Source of the DNA: Gammaproteobacteria bacterium
GTDB lineage: Bacteria; Pseudomonadota; Gammaproteobacteria; Nevskiales; Nevskiaceae
Reading direction: 5' to 3'
Assembly (NCBI GenBank): GCA_026398875.1
Contig: JAPLSB010000017.1
Coordinates: 360,841 to 424,840, forward strand
Length of the DNA stretch: 64,000 bases
Shown: positions 56,547-64,000 of the stretch, in pieces
Numbering within the stretch: the stretch's first letter is position 1
How the letters are laid out: each line of letters starts with the position of its first letter
Made by a program: the position numbers and the translations under genes
Notes under the pieces: generated by a model
The model's database searches: none
Told to the model about the DNA's origin: nothing
Seen by the model: only the letters and a program-made list of their open reading frames with translations

Positions 56547-56834
56547 GTGAAATCCGCAACCCTGCCGCCACTGCGTGTCGACCAAGCCCTGCGGGAATCG
56601 GCTGAAGCCGTGCTTCAGGACGGTGAGTCGTTGTCCGGCTTCGTGCTGGACGCCGTCCGCCGCAACATCGCGTATCGGGAGGCGGCCAATGAGTTCCTGC
56701 GCCGCGGACTGGTGGCGCGCGATGAAGCCAAGCTCAGCGGCGAATACGTAACCGCTGCCGAGATGTTGGCGCGGCTCGATGCGACGCTGGTACGGCAGCA
56801 GGCCGCGCGCGGAAAAGCGGGTTCTTCGGCATGA
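56547..56834 (+). CDS. Ribbon-helix-helix type antitoxin
   Basis: 95 residues from GTG 56547, which has a GAGG site 5 bases upstream. The N-terminal half PPLRVDQALRESAEAVLQDGESLSGFVLDAVRRNI has the beta-helix-helix pattern of CopG/ParD-like repressors. The rest is a helical toxin-neutralising tail. It overlaps the ParE-like gene by ATGA. Confidence 0.85.
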   Translation: MKSATLPPLRVDQALRESAEAVLQDGESLSGFVLDAVRRNIAYREAANEFLRRGLVARDEAKLSGEYVTAAEMLARLDATLVRQQAARGKAGSSA

Positions 56835-57130
56835 GTCATCGGCTGCGGCTGACACGTGCCGCCGCCGATGATCTGCACCGCTTGTTCGATTTCCTCGCAG
56901 CCCACGACCTGCCACTGGCCGTGCAGGCGCGCGAGGCGATCGCGCAGGCCTTCGACTTCATGGCTGCCTTCCCGTTTGCCTGTCGAAAAGCAGATCCAAG
57001 CCGACCCTGGCTGAGAGAAATGGTGATCAGCTTCGGCCGAGCCGGCTATGTCGCGCTCTATGAGATCGACGACGACGAAATCATCACCGTCCTCGCCGTT
57101 CGCCATCAGCGCGAGGACGACCGCCACTGA
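56831..57130 (+). CDS. ParE/RelE-family toxin
   Basis: 99 residues: LTRAAADDLHRLFDFLA, then FPFACRKADPSRPWLREMVISFGRAGYVALYEIDDDEIITVLAVRHQRED, the ParE-type core with the C-terminal VLAVRHQRE. ParE toxins inhibit DNA gyrase; RelE-like ones cut mRNA. The lack of RelE-type catalytic residues favours ParE. The pair is bracketed by two copies of a MITE-like element. Confidence 0.9.
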   Translation: MSHRLRLTRAAADDLHRLFDFLAAHDLPLAVQAREAIAQAFDFMAAFPFACRKADPSRPWLREMVISFGRAGYVALYEIDDDEIITVLAVRHQREDDRH

Positions 57131-57242
57131 GTACGCGGCCGACGGGCCCGGATTTCGCGACGCTCCATCCGTACTGCCGAAACCAAGGAGCTTTCGTTCA
57201 CGCTGGGCAGGGCCGACAGATCACGACCCACCCGCAAAACCG

Positions 57243-57419
57243 GGCGCTGCGCGCAAGGCACAAAGGTGAAAAGCAAGGAAAGCAAGGAAAGCGTGTGATG
57301 CAGTGACAAGGACGAAAAAGATGGAAGCCGAAACAGCAAACGACATCCATCAATCAATCTTTGCCTCTGCCGTTCTTTCTTTTCCCTTTCCGTTTCCTTT
57401 GCGCCTTGCGCGCAGCGCC
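57243..57419 (+). mobile_element. MITE-like inverted-repeat element, copy 2 (177 bp)
   Basis: Same ends as the copy at 56078 (57243-57266 and 57396-57419) and nearly the same interior, but only two full AAGGAAAGC units. The flanks extend the inverted repeat by about ten imperfect bases (GCAAAACCGG against CCCCGGCTTTTGC). It fills most of the 307-bp gap 57131-57437 and ends 18 bp from the trmB stop. Confidence 0.8.
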
Positions 57420-57437
57420 CCGGCTTTTGCTTCCTGC

Positions 57438-58166
57438 TCAGACACGCACAAATTCAAGGTCAGCGACTTCGTGCCCCAAGCGCAGGCCGCGATTCTCGAA
57501 TCGGGTCAGCGGCCGATCCTCGGGGCGCGGCACAAAACGACCATCGCGGGCGAGATTGCGAAGCCGCGGCTCGGTCGCGATCGCCTCCAGCATGTGTTCG
57601 GCATACGGCGCCCAGTCGGTGGCCAGCTTGAAGCGGCCGCCGATCATCAGCGCGTCGGCCACCGTCGTGACAAATGCGGGCTGGATGATCCGGCGCTTGT
57701 GGTGGCGGGTCTTGTGCCAGGGGTCCGGGAACTGCACGACGATTTCGCAGAAGGCTCCAGGCGGTGCGGTCGTACGCAGGAATTCGGCTGCGTCCGAACA
57801 CATGACGCGGACATTGCTCAAGCCGCGTTTCTCGACGTCCTGCAGCACCCGACCGACACCTGGGCGGTGGACTTCAGCGCCGATGTGGTTGATCTCCGGA
57901 TGACGCTCGGCGGCCTGCGCCAGCCGCTCGCCGTTGCCGAAGCCGACTTCCAGCGACAGCGGCGCGTCGCGGCCGAAGGCGGCTGCGAAATCGATCTCCG
58001 GCAGCGCATGGACATGCTCGCCATCCGGCATCGGGCCCAGCCCGTACAGCGGCCACAGCCGTGCCAGTGCATCGGCTTGCGCATCGGTGATACGCCCTTC
58101 GCGGCGCACGAAGCTGCGAATGGCGCGGGCGCGGCGGTCGTTATCGAGTTCGGGGACGTCAGACAT
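57438..58166 (-). CDS. trmB: tRNA (guanine-N7-)-methyltransferase
   Basis: Makes m7G46 in tRNAs. 242 residues: SAM motif LEVGFGNGERL, then EVHRPGVGRVL, the family signature QFPDPWHKTRHHKRRIIQ, and GGRFKLATDW. The N-terminal R-rich segment (RAIRSFVRREGRITDAQ) is typical. 8 bp after thiG; thiS-thiG-trmB is a common gammaproteobacterial order. Confidence 0.95.
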   Translation of the reverse strand: MSDVPELDNDRRARAIRSFVRREGRITDAQADALARLWPLYGLGPMPDGEHVHALPEIDFAAAFGRDAPLSLEVGFGNGERLAQAAERHPEINHIGAEVHRPGVGRVLQDVEKRGLSNVRVMCSDAAEFLRTTAPPGAFCEIVVQFPDPWHKTRHHKRRIIQPAFVTTVADALMIGGRFKLATDWAPYAEHMLEAIATEPRLRNLARDGRFVPRPEDRPLTRFENRGLRLGHEVADLEFVRV

Positions 58167-58174
58167 TCGGGGCG

Positions 58175-58984
58175 TTACTCGATCACACCAACCAGCGGCG
58201 ACGACGCCGAGGCATAGCGGCGGCGCGGCATGCGGCCAGCGAGCCTGGCCTGCCGGCCGGCAATGATCGCGTGCTTCATCGCGCTGGCCATCAGTACCGG
58301 GTTCTGCGCTTCGGCAATCGCGGTGTTCATCAGCACGCCATCGCAGCCCAGCTCCATCGCGATGGCAGCGTCGCTGGCAGTGCCGACGCCGGCATCGACG
58401 ATGATCGGCACCTTGGCGTTCTCGACGATTGCGAGGATGTTGTAGCGGTTCTGGATGCCAAGGCCGGAGCCGATCGGCGCTGCCAGCGGCATCACGGCAC
58501 AGCAGCCGATCTCTTCGAGGCGCTTGGCCAGCACCGGGTCATCGCTGCAGTAGACCATCACGTCGAAGCCTTCCTTGACCAGCGTTTCAGCGGCGGCCAG
58601 CGTGCCGATCACGTCCGGGTACAGGGTTTTCGGATCGGCCAGCACTTCGAGCTTGACGAGCTTGCGGCCATCGAGCAGTTCGCGGGCCAGCCGGCAGGTG
58701 CGAACCGCGTCCTCCGCGGTGTAGCAGCCGGCGGTGTTCGGCAGGATCGTGTAGCGGCTGGGCGGCACGACATCGAGCAGGCTCGGCTCGCCCGGGTTCT
58801 GGCCGATGTTCACCCGGCGGATGGCGACGGTGATGATTTCAGCGCCGCTGGCTTCGGTGGCCAGACGCGTTTCGTCGAGACTCTTGTATTTACCGCTGCC
58901 GACCAGCAGGCGCGAGGCATAGCGGTGGCCGGCGATCACGAGCGCATCGTCAGCGGTGGACAACAGCGGTTCAGCCTGGGTCAT
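58175..58984 (-). CDS. thiG: Thiazole synthase
   Basis: Forms the thiazole of thiamine from deoxyxylulose 5-phosphate, dehydroglycine and ThiS-thiocarboxylate. TIM-barrel of 269 residues: [14 protein letters not shown], the Schiff-base lysine in [15 protein letters not shown], and phosphate loop [21 protein letters not shown]. It needs Dxs product, so dxs is likely retained in the genome even though isoprenoids can come from mevalonate. Confidence 0.95.
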   Translation of the reverse strand: MTQAEPLLSTADDALVIAGHRYASRLLVGSGKYKSLDETRLATEASGAEIITVAIRRVNIGQNPGEPSLLDVVPPSRYTILPNTAGCYTAEDAVRTCRLARELLDGRKLVKLEVLADPKTLYPDVIGTLAAAETLVKEGFDVMVYCSDDPVLAKRLEEIGCCAVMPLAAPIGSGLGIQNRYNILAIVENAKVPIIVDAGVGTASDAAIAMELGCDGVLMNTAIAEAQNPVLMASAMKHAIIAGRQARLAGRMPRRRYASASSPLVGVIE

Positions 58985-59009
58985 CTGGAATCTCGATGTG
59001 TTGCCACTA

Positions 59010-59116
59010 AAGCCCTCTCCCCTCGGGAAAGGCTTGGGTGAGGGACTCGGGTCGGGTTCAGCGCACTGCCTGTCCAGCGTCCCTCACCGCCGACCCTTCT
59101 CCCGGGTGGAGAAGGG
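59010..59116. repeat. Hairpin-rich spacer between thiS and thiG
   Basis: A perfect 9-bp stem CCCTTCTCC/GGAGAAGGG with a 5-base loop lies at 59094-59116. An imperfect hairpin (AAGCC...GGCTT with an inner TCCC/GGGA) lies at 59010-59035. The 143-bp spacer resembles the CT-rich dispersed intergenic repeats common in Xanthomonas-like genomes. Confidence 0.5.
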
Positions 59117-59127
59117 AGACCCTCTCT

Positions 59128-59328
59128 TCAGCCGCCGCCAATCGCACGAACCACTTCAACGCGATCACCAGCAGCAACGGCGCGATTCGGCCAGTCGCTG
59201 CGGCTGACGATGTCGCCGTTCAGTTCGACCGCACAGCGCTGGCCTTCGAGCGCCATCACGCGCAGCAGGTCGGCAACGGTGCAGGCTTCGGGCGCATCGA
59301 ACGACGCGCCATTGACGGTGATCTGCAT
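59128..59328 (-). CDS. thiS: Sulfur carrier protein ThiS
   Basis: 66-residue ubiquitin-like carrier, MQITVNGASFDA to a C-terminal VVRAIGGG. The terminal Gly-Gly is adenylated and thiocarboxylated to donate sulfur to ThiG. ATG 59328 fits the family; longer in-frame starts upstream are not conserved. 143 bp upstream of thiG. Confidence 0.93.
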   Translation of the reverse strand: MQITVNGASFDAPEACTVADLLRVMALEGQRCAVELNGDIVSRSDWPNRAVAAGDRVEVVRAIGGG

Positions 59329-59399
59329 GGCGGCAGGAGCAAGCAGAGGAAGGCCGCGAAGTTTACCCGACGCCACCGCTGCCGATTCCCGCGCAGCGC

Positions 59400-59428
59400 T
59401 TGTCAGGCTCGGGCGGCGCGTGCATCCT
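59400..59428 (+). promoter_or_regulatory. Possible promoter of tRNA-Gly
   Basis: TTGTCA at 59400-59405, a 17-bp spacer and CATCCT at 59423-59428. The -35 is good and the -10 poor. It would start transcription about 15 bp before the mature tRNA. Confidence 0.35.
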
Positions 59429-59449
59429 TCGCGCCTGCAAGGCACCCGA

Positions 59450-59523
59450 GCGGGTGTAGTTCAATGGTAGAACTGCAGCTTCCCAAGCTGCTAGCGTGGG
59501 TTCGATTCCCATCACCCGCTCCA
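59450..59523 (+). tRNA. tRNA-Gly (anticodon CCC)
   Basis: 74 nt with a full cloverleaf. The acceptor GCGGGTG pairs with CACCCGC. The anticodon stem GCAGC/GCTGC holds loop TTCCCAA, giving anticodon CCC, which reads GGG. The T arm is GTGGG-TTCGATT-CCCAT with the invariant TTCGA. The discriminator U and CCA are encoded. No integrated element is visible at its 3' end. Confidence 0.96.
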
Positions 59524-59578
59524 CTTTCCGCCTCCGGCGCTGCCCTCGCCTTCGCTGGCCTTCCCTGGCCTTCATCGT

Positions 59579-60601
59579 TCAGCGTGCCGCCGTCACCGCG
59601 CGGTACAGCTCGGCGGCCTGCCAGTCACGCCGTCCACCGGCTTCGGCCGCACGGATCAGTTGCACCAGCCGCGCATTGACCGGCGCCTGCCGACCCAAGG
59701 TTGCGGCCAGCGCCACCACTTCCCCGTTGATGTAGTCGACTTCGGTGTGCCGTCCGGCTTCCAGGTCTTCCCAGGTCGATGACCGCGCCAGCGGGTCGAT
59801 CGCCACCATCTGCCTGGCCAGCCGGCGGAACAGGAAGTCCGGCAGGCGCAGCAGCGCCGGCAGCCACTGCGGCCGCACCTTGGTCAGCTGCGCCAGCGGG
59901 ATACCGGCCGCGGCCAGCAGTGCCAGCGCCTCGGCCTGCGCCGCTGCGAGGCAACGGCGGAAATCGCGCTGCGACAGCTCTTCGCGCAGCGTCTGGCCGC
60001 TCAGCGCGTTGATCGCGTTGTTCAGGTTCAGCAGCAGCTTCGACCACTGCACGGCGCGGATGTCGGCATGCACCGCCAGCGGCAGGCCGGCCCGCGCGAA
60101 CACGGCGGTCAGCGCAGCAGTGGCCGGCTGATCCTCGATCGCCAGCTGACCGCTGGAGCCGTGATGGAACTGTCCGTCGCCGCGGGCCAGCACGTTGAAC
60201 GGCACCATGCCGGCCAGCACCGGATGCCCAGCGAGCCATCGGCGCAGCTGATCGGCATTGCGCAGGCCGTTCTGCAGGCTGACGACGATCGCACCCGGCT
60301 TGAGCCGCGACGCGAGCTCCTGGCCGGCTGCGTCGGTGTCCGCCGACTTGACGGTGAGCAGCACGATGTCGGCGCCACCCACCGCTGCCGGATTCAGCGA
60401 ATAGCGCAGCTGCTGCGGCTCGACGCGGAATGCCGCGCCGTCGAGATCGCTGCAGCGGATGCCGTGCGCCAGTAGCGCGTCGCGCTGGCGCGCACGGCCG
60501 ATGAAGTGCACGCGGCTGCCGGTCGCCTGCAGCCGTCCGCCGATATAGCAGCCGACGCTGCCGGCGCCGTACACGCAGATTTCAGGTTCGGTCGCGATCA
60601 T
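59579..60601 (-). CDS. panE: 2-dehydropantoate 2-reductase family protein
   Basis: Ketopantoate reductase fold, 340 residues. N-terminal ICVYGAGSVGCYIGGRL, then LLTVKSADTDAA, VSLQNGLRNAD and WSKLLLNLNNAINALSG. It may act in pantothenate synthesis, but many genomes carry PanE paralogues of unknown substrate, so the symbol is tentative. ATG 60601 overlaps the MFS gene stop by ATGA. Confidence 0.88.
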   Translation of the reverse strand: MIATEPEICVYGAGSVGCYIGGRLQATGSRVHFIGRARQRDALLAHGIRCSDLDGAAFRVEPQQLRYSLNPAAVGGADIVLLTVKSADTDAAGQELASRLKPGAIVVSLQNGLRNADQLRRWLAGHPVLAGMVPFNVLARGDGQFHHGSSGQLAIEDQPATAALTAVFARAGLPLAVHADIRAVQWSKLLLNLNNAINALSGQTLREELSQRDFRRCLAAAQAEALALLAAAGIPLAQLTKVRPQWLPALLRLPDFLFRRLARQMVAIDPLARSSTWEDLEAGRHTEVDYINGEVVALAATLGRQAPVNARLVQLIRAAEAGGRRDWQAAELYRAVTAAR

Positions 60602-61992
60602 GGTGACGGTACTGGTGATGGGGGTGCGGCACTCGGGCGCCAGGTCTTCAGCCGCTCGACACTGGCGCGGTAGTGCGGCAGGCCGGTCGCCAGCAGCAGG
60701 CTGGCCACGGCCAGCGCGGTCGGCAGTGCCAGCGCCAGGCTGTAGCGCACTGCCAGATCGTCGCCGAACAGGTAGTCGGTACACAGCGCAACCGCCGTCG
60801 GGCCCAGCCCGAGGCCGATCAGGTTGACGACGAACAGGTACAGCGCCGAGGCCTGGCTGCGCAGTGCGTTTGGCATGATGTCCTGGATGGCCGCGGGCGC
60901 CACACCGAATGGCATTGCCAGCCCGAACACGGTCGGCATCAGCCACAGCACGGCCAAGTCACTGCTGGCCATCAGCGGCCCCAGCAGGCAGCACGGCAGC
61001 GCCAGCAGCGCACCGATGAGACAGACCCGCATGCCGGCATCGACGAATCCGGCCTTCAGCAGCCGGTCGGCAAGCCGGCCACCGAAGACGATGCCGGCCG
61101 AGCCGAACAGCGCGGTGATCCCGCCATAGACGATGCCGACGCTCGGCACGTCCCAGCCGTGATTGCGGATCAGGAAGCTTGGCACCCAGGCCGCGCCGCC
61201 GTAGGCCGCAAAGCTGACCAGGCCGACACCGACATGGTGATGCAGCAAGGTGCGCCGATTGGCGCGAAACCAGTTCATCGCATCGTGCAGCGGCACTTCG
61301 ACGCCAGCACCAACGCCGTGACGCAGCGGTTCGCGGATCGCCAGGATCACCAGGCTGAACACCAGCCCGATCGCGCCCAGCAACAGGAACACCAGCTGCC
61401 ACGGCCGCACCGCCCCGAGCAGCGGCAGCACCAGATCCCCTTGCGCGGACGCAAAGCCGACGATCAGCCCGCCAAGGAGGAACGCCAGCCCGGAACCGAT
61501 GTAGATGCCGGACGAATAGAGACTGATCGCAGTCGCCCGCACCCGTTGCGGGAAGCTGTCGGCAATCAGCGAATAGGCGCTTGGGCTCAGCGTCGCTTCG
61601 CCAACGCCGACGCCGACGCGGAACAGCAGGAAGCTCAGGTAGCTGCGCGCCATGCCGCAACCGGCGGTCATCAGGCTCCAGAAGACGAGGCCGACGGCAA
61701 TCACACCGCGCCGCGAACGGACATCGGCCAGCCGCCCGATCGGAATGCCGCAGACCGTGTAGAACAGCGCGAAGCTCAGGCCCAGCAGATAGCTCATCTG
61801 GGTATCGCTGATCTGCAGGTCGCGCCGCACGGGCGCCACCAGCAGGTTCAGGATCTGCCGATCGATGAACGAGATCACGTAGGCCACCATCAGGATCGCG
61901 ACCATGATCCAGGCCCGCCGCGAGGACGGATAGCCGCACGCCTCGACAGCGGCCGTCGCGGTTGCGGTGTGCTCAGGCGAAGCTGCCGTCAT
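60598..61992 (-). CDS. Major facilitator superfamily transporter
   Basis: 464 residues, about 12 helices. The loop motif GRLADVRSRRGVI after helix 2 and FGGRLADRLLKAG after helix 8 mark an MFS protein. FIDRQILNLLVAPVRRDL at the first helix end is common in Spinster-like / organic-acid transporters of proteobacteria. The cargo is unknown. Coupled to the panE-like gene. Confidence 0.9.
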   Translation of the reverse strand: MTAASPEHTATATAAVEACGYPSSRRAWIMVAILMVAYVISFIDRQILNLLVAPVRRDLQISDTQMSYLLGLSFALFYTVCGIPIGRLADVRSRRGVIAVGLVFWSLMTAGCGMARSYLSFLLFRVGVGVGEATLSPSAYSLIADSFPQRVRATAISLYSSGIYIGSGLAFLLGGLIVGFASAQGDLVLPLLGAVRPWQLVFLLLGAIGLVFSLVILAIREPLRHGVGAGVEVPLHDAMNWFRANRRTLLHHHVGVGLVSFAAYGGAAWVPSFLIRNHGWDVPSVGIVYGGITALFGSAGIVFGGRLADRLLKAGFVDAGMRVCLIGALLALPCCLLGPLMASSDLAVLWLMPTVFGLAMPFGVAPAAIQDIMPNALRSQASALYLFVVNLIGLGLGPTAVALCTDYLFGDDLAVRYSLALALPTALAVASLLLATGLPHYRASVERLKTWRPSAAPPSPVPSP

Positions 61993-62117
61993 GGTCGGTC
62001 CGGGCGGGATGCGCCGATCACCTTACCGTGGCCAACACCGCCGTGACCGGCCGTGATGCCGACTGCGGGATCGCCCTTCACAAGCACGCCGCCGGTGAGC
62101 GCGGCGCGCGGCGCGAA

Positions 62118-63371
62118 TCAGGCGAACAGGCGCCCTGCGTAGACGCCAAGCCCGCGCGCCACGCTGGCGAAAGGGTCGCCGTTGACCGTTTCGGCGCGGG
62201 TGAATGCCGCCGACAGGGCATCGCGCAGCGCACGGATGCCGGTGGAGCCACCGGTGAAGTAGATCGCGTCGATCTGCTCCGCTTCGAGGCCGGCATCGTC
62301 GACCGTGGCGAGCGCGGTCTGCACGATCTTGGCGATGCCGGGGGTGATCGAACGCGACAGCAGCGCACCATCGATGTCGATGCCGAGCGCATCCTCGATG
62401 AAGCCGAGCTCAAGCCGCGTTGCGCCGCCATCGGCGACCGCGACCTTGGCGTCTTCGACCAGACCGGCGATGCGGTGGCCTTCGCGCTCGCGCAGCACCT
62501 TCATCAGGCGCTGATGGTGCACCGGCTGGTCGTAGAAGATGTCCAGCGTCTGGGCGCTGGCCAGCGCCTTGCGCGTGTACAGGAAGTTGATCTGGTGCCA
62601 GGTCGACAGTTCGAAATAGATCTGCGACGGCACCTGCTTGCCGTTGCGGCCCGGTGCACCGAGGCCAAGGCAGGTCATCGCCGAGCGCAAGCTCAGGTAC
62701 TGGTCGAAATCGGTACCCGCAATGTGCACGCCGCCATTGGCCAGCACGTCGTTGCTGCGATCGAGATTGCGCGCCCGGCCCGGGCCGAGGCGAACCACCG
62801 AAAAGTCCGAGGTGCCGCCGCCGATGTCGGCGACCAGCACCACGGTGTCGCGGACCAGCGTCCGTTCGTAGTCCAGCGCCGCCGCAATCGGTTCGTACTG
62901 GAAGCGCACGTCGCGGAAGCCGACCGCCTCGGCGACCTCCTGCAAGGTGATCTCGGCCAGCTGGTCACGTTCCGGGTTGTCATCGACGAAGTGCACCGGG
63001 CGGCCCAGCACGACACGCGTCAGCTCGGTGCCGGCAGCGGCTTCGGCCGTGCGCTTCAGGTGGGCGAGGAAGCGGCTGATGATGTCGCGATAGGCCACCG
63101 GCTGGCCTTCGATGATCGTCGTCTCGTTGATCAGCTCGCTGCCAAGCAGGCTTTTCAGCGAACGCATCAGGCGTCCGCCGTAGCCAGCCTGGTACTCGGC
63201 AATTGCCTGCCGGCCGTAGGCGATCGAATGCTCGTCGGCATTGAAGAACACGGCCGTCGGCAGCGTTTCGCGATCGCCTTCCAGCGGGACCAGTTGCGCG
63301 GGTCGTTGACCATCACCGACACAGGCAGCGGAGTTCGAGGTGCCAAAGTCGATGGCGGCGTAAGCAGTCAT
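62118..63371 (-). CDS. Hsp70-family protein (YegD-like)
   Basis: 417 residues: an actin-like ATPase with phosphate loops AAIDFGTSNSAACVG and VADIGGGTSDFSVV and the adenosine motif YFTGGSTGIRAL. It lacks the substrate-binding and lid domains of DnaK. The function of YegD-type proteins is unknown. ATG 63371 is the first residue before the conserved loop. Divergent from the Trp-rich gene. Confidence 0.9.
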   Translation of the reverse strand: MTAYAAIDFGTSNSAACVGDGQRPAQLVPLEGDRETLPTAVFFNADEHSIAYGRQAIAEYQAGYGGRLMRSLKSLLGSELINETTIIEGQPVAYRDIISRFLAHLKRTAEAAAGTELTRVVLGRPVHFVDDNPERDQLAEITLQEVAEAVGFRDVRFQYEPIAAALDYERTLVRDTVVLVADIGGGTSDFSVVRLGPGRARNLDRSNDVLANGGVHIAGTDFDQYLSLRSAMTCLGLGAPGRNGKQVPSQIYFELSTWHQINFLYTRKALASAQTLDIFYDQPVHHQRLMKVLREREGHRIAGLVEDAKVAVADGGATRLELGFIEDALGIDIDGALLSRSITPGIAKIVQTALATVDDAGLEAEQIDAIYFTGGSTGIRALRDALSAAFTRAETVNGDPFASVARGLGVYAGRLFA

Positions 63372-63476
63372 GGTGATATCGACGCGGGCCGCACGCGGTG
63401 CGCGGCGCCCGGCTGGAAAGGGCCGCGCAGTGTACTCGTCCGCGCCGGCCGCGAGCGTTTCCGTAGACTGCGGCCA

Positions 63477-63713
63477 ATGAACACGCGCCCGAAAACCCCG
63501 CTGAACCCGAAGCAGCTGCCGCTGAGCAAGTGGACCGCCGTCCACCCGGTGAACAAGGAAAAGCACTTCATCGTCACCCGCGTCATCGAGCCCGAGCCGG
63601 TCACGGCGCCGATCGTCGAGATCGAGCTGCAGGCCGTGCATTCAGGCCGCCTGCAGGTGCTGCCGTGGCGCGCGCTGAGCGATGCCGCGGTATGGGCCCG
63701 CGGCTGGGTTTGA
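63477..63713 (+). CDS. Small Trp-rich protein (TIGR02450 family)
   Basis: 78 residues, matching the conserved family pattern: LNPKQLPLSKWTAVHPVNKEKHF, then VIEIELQAVHSGR-like and LPWRALSDAAVWARGW. The role is unknown. Followed 13 bp later by a strong terminator shared with groL on the other strand. Confidence 0.88.
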   Translation: MNTRPKTPLNPKQLPLSKWTAVHPVNKEKHFIVTRVIEPEPVTAPIVEIELQAVHSGRLQVLPWRALSDAAVWARGWV

Positions 63714-63726
63714 ACGACAGCACGGA

Positions 63727-63751
63727 AAAGGCCCCGTTTCCGGGGCCTTTT
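63727..63751. terminator. Bidirectional Rho-independent terminator
   Basis: Ten-base arms AAAAGGCCCC/GGGGCCTTTT around a 5-base loop. A-run and T-run on both sides let it act for the plus-strand Trp-rich gene and for minus-strand groL. Confidence 0.85.
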
Positions 63752-63783
63752 CGTTTACCTCATGCCGCGAGAAGCAAGGGGAC

Positions 63784-64000
63784 TTAGAAGTCGCCCATGC
63801 CGCCCATGCCACCCATGCCGCCGCCGGCCGGCATTGCCGGGCCTTCGGACTTGGCCGGCAGTTCGGCAATCATCGCTTCGGTGGTCAGCAGCAGCGCTGC
63901 AACCGAGGCGGCGTTCTGCAGCGCCAGACGGGTGACCTTGGCCGGGTCGATGATGCCGGCTTCGATCATGTCGCCGTAGGTGTCGTTGGCGGCGTTGTAG
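63784..64000 (-). CDS. groL: Chaperonin GroEL, C-terminal fragment (truncated by window edge)
   Basis: Only the last 72 residues are present. They match the end of the equatorial domain ([43 protein letters not shown]) and finish with the diagnostic [12 protein letters not shown] tail. The gene continues past 64000, where groS would be expected further upstream on the same strand. Confidence 0.96.
   Translation of the reverse strand, partial: YNAANDTYGDMIEAGIIDPAKVTRLALQNAASVAALLLTTEAMIAELPAKSEGPAMPAGGGMGGMGGMGDF

Noticed and set aside
59450..59523. tRNA-Gly as an integration site of a genomic island
   Set aside because: No integrase and no repeated tRNA 3' end within the visible flanks; downstream genes are ordinary.

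Overview
The window is high-GC DNA, about two thirds G+C by eye, from a gammaproteobacterium. The blocks proC-yggT-metX-metW and thiS-thiG-trmB are ordered as in Pseudomonas and relatives. A mevalonate pathway coupled to hopanoid synthesis is unusual for that class. A lineage such as Nevskiales/Solimonadaceae would fit, but that is a guess from gene content. Almost all the DNA is coding. Genes are packed with many 4-base ATGA-type overlaps. I see no rRNA, CRISPR array, prophage or intact insertion sequence.

Layout. (1) 0-6.6 kb: housekeeping and amino-acid genes (5-formyl-THF cyclo-ligase, EVE protein, a small HExxH protein, ilvA, then proC-yggT-metX-metW). (2) 6.6-14 kb, minus strand: a signalling block with an alpha/beta hydrolase, a TerB-like protein, a CHASE3 hybrid kinase with three receiver domains, CheR, CheB and a REC-GGDEF protein. 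(3) 14-24.4 kb, plus strand: a secreted Gly-rich protein, an HTTM-DCC membrane protein, TatD, a PAS/GAF hybrid kinase with HPt coupled to a REC-EAL protein, a patatin lipoprotein and a DUF2804 protein. (4) 24.4-29.7 kb, minus strand: an ECF sigma/AhpD-like pair and a pstSCAB phosphate transporter behind a Pho box.

(5) 29.8-50.6 kb: the centrepiece, a near-complete route from HMG-CoA to bacteriohopanepolyols. A minus-strand operon encodes mvaD, phosphomevalonate kinase, a fused HMG-CoA reductase-mevalonate kinase, idi, hpnH, hpnB and HMG-CoA synthase. A plus-strand operon encodes hpnIJKL. A converging minus-strand operon encodes squalene synthase, squalene-hopene cyclase, hpnG and hpnA. Farnesyl diphosphate synthase (ispA) follows just after apt. 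The squalene enzyme has the single-protein SQS signature rather than HpnC/D/E.

(6) 50.9-57.4 kb: modAB without modC, a PhoD phosphatase, two toxin-antitoxin pairs (AbrB/PIN and RHH/ParE), an aldo-keto reductase, and two direct copies of a small inverted-repeat element bracketing the second toxin-antitoxin pair. (7) 57.4-64 kb: trmB, thiG, thiS, tRNA-Gly(CCC), a ketopantoate-reductase-like gene, an MFS transporter, an Hsp70-like protein, a small Trp-rich protein and the 3' end of groL running off the window.

How it fits together. The centre makes isoprenoids and hopanoids for the membrane. The flanks carry phosphate and molybdate uptake and cyclic-di-GMP signalling, with one GGDEF and one EAL output. 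Small inverted-repeat elements sit in the few real intergenic gaps.
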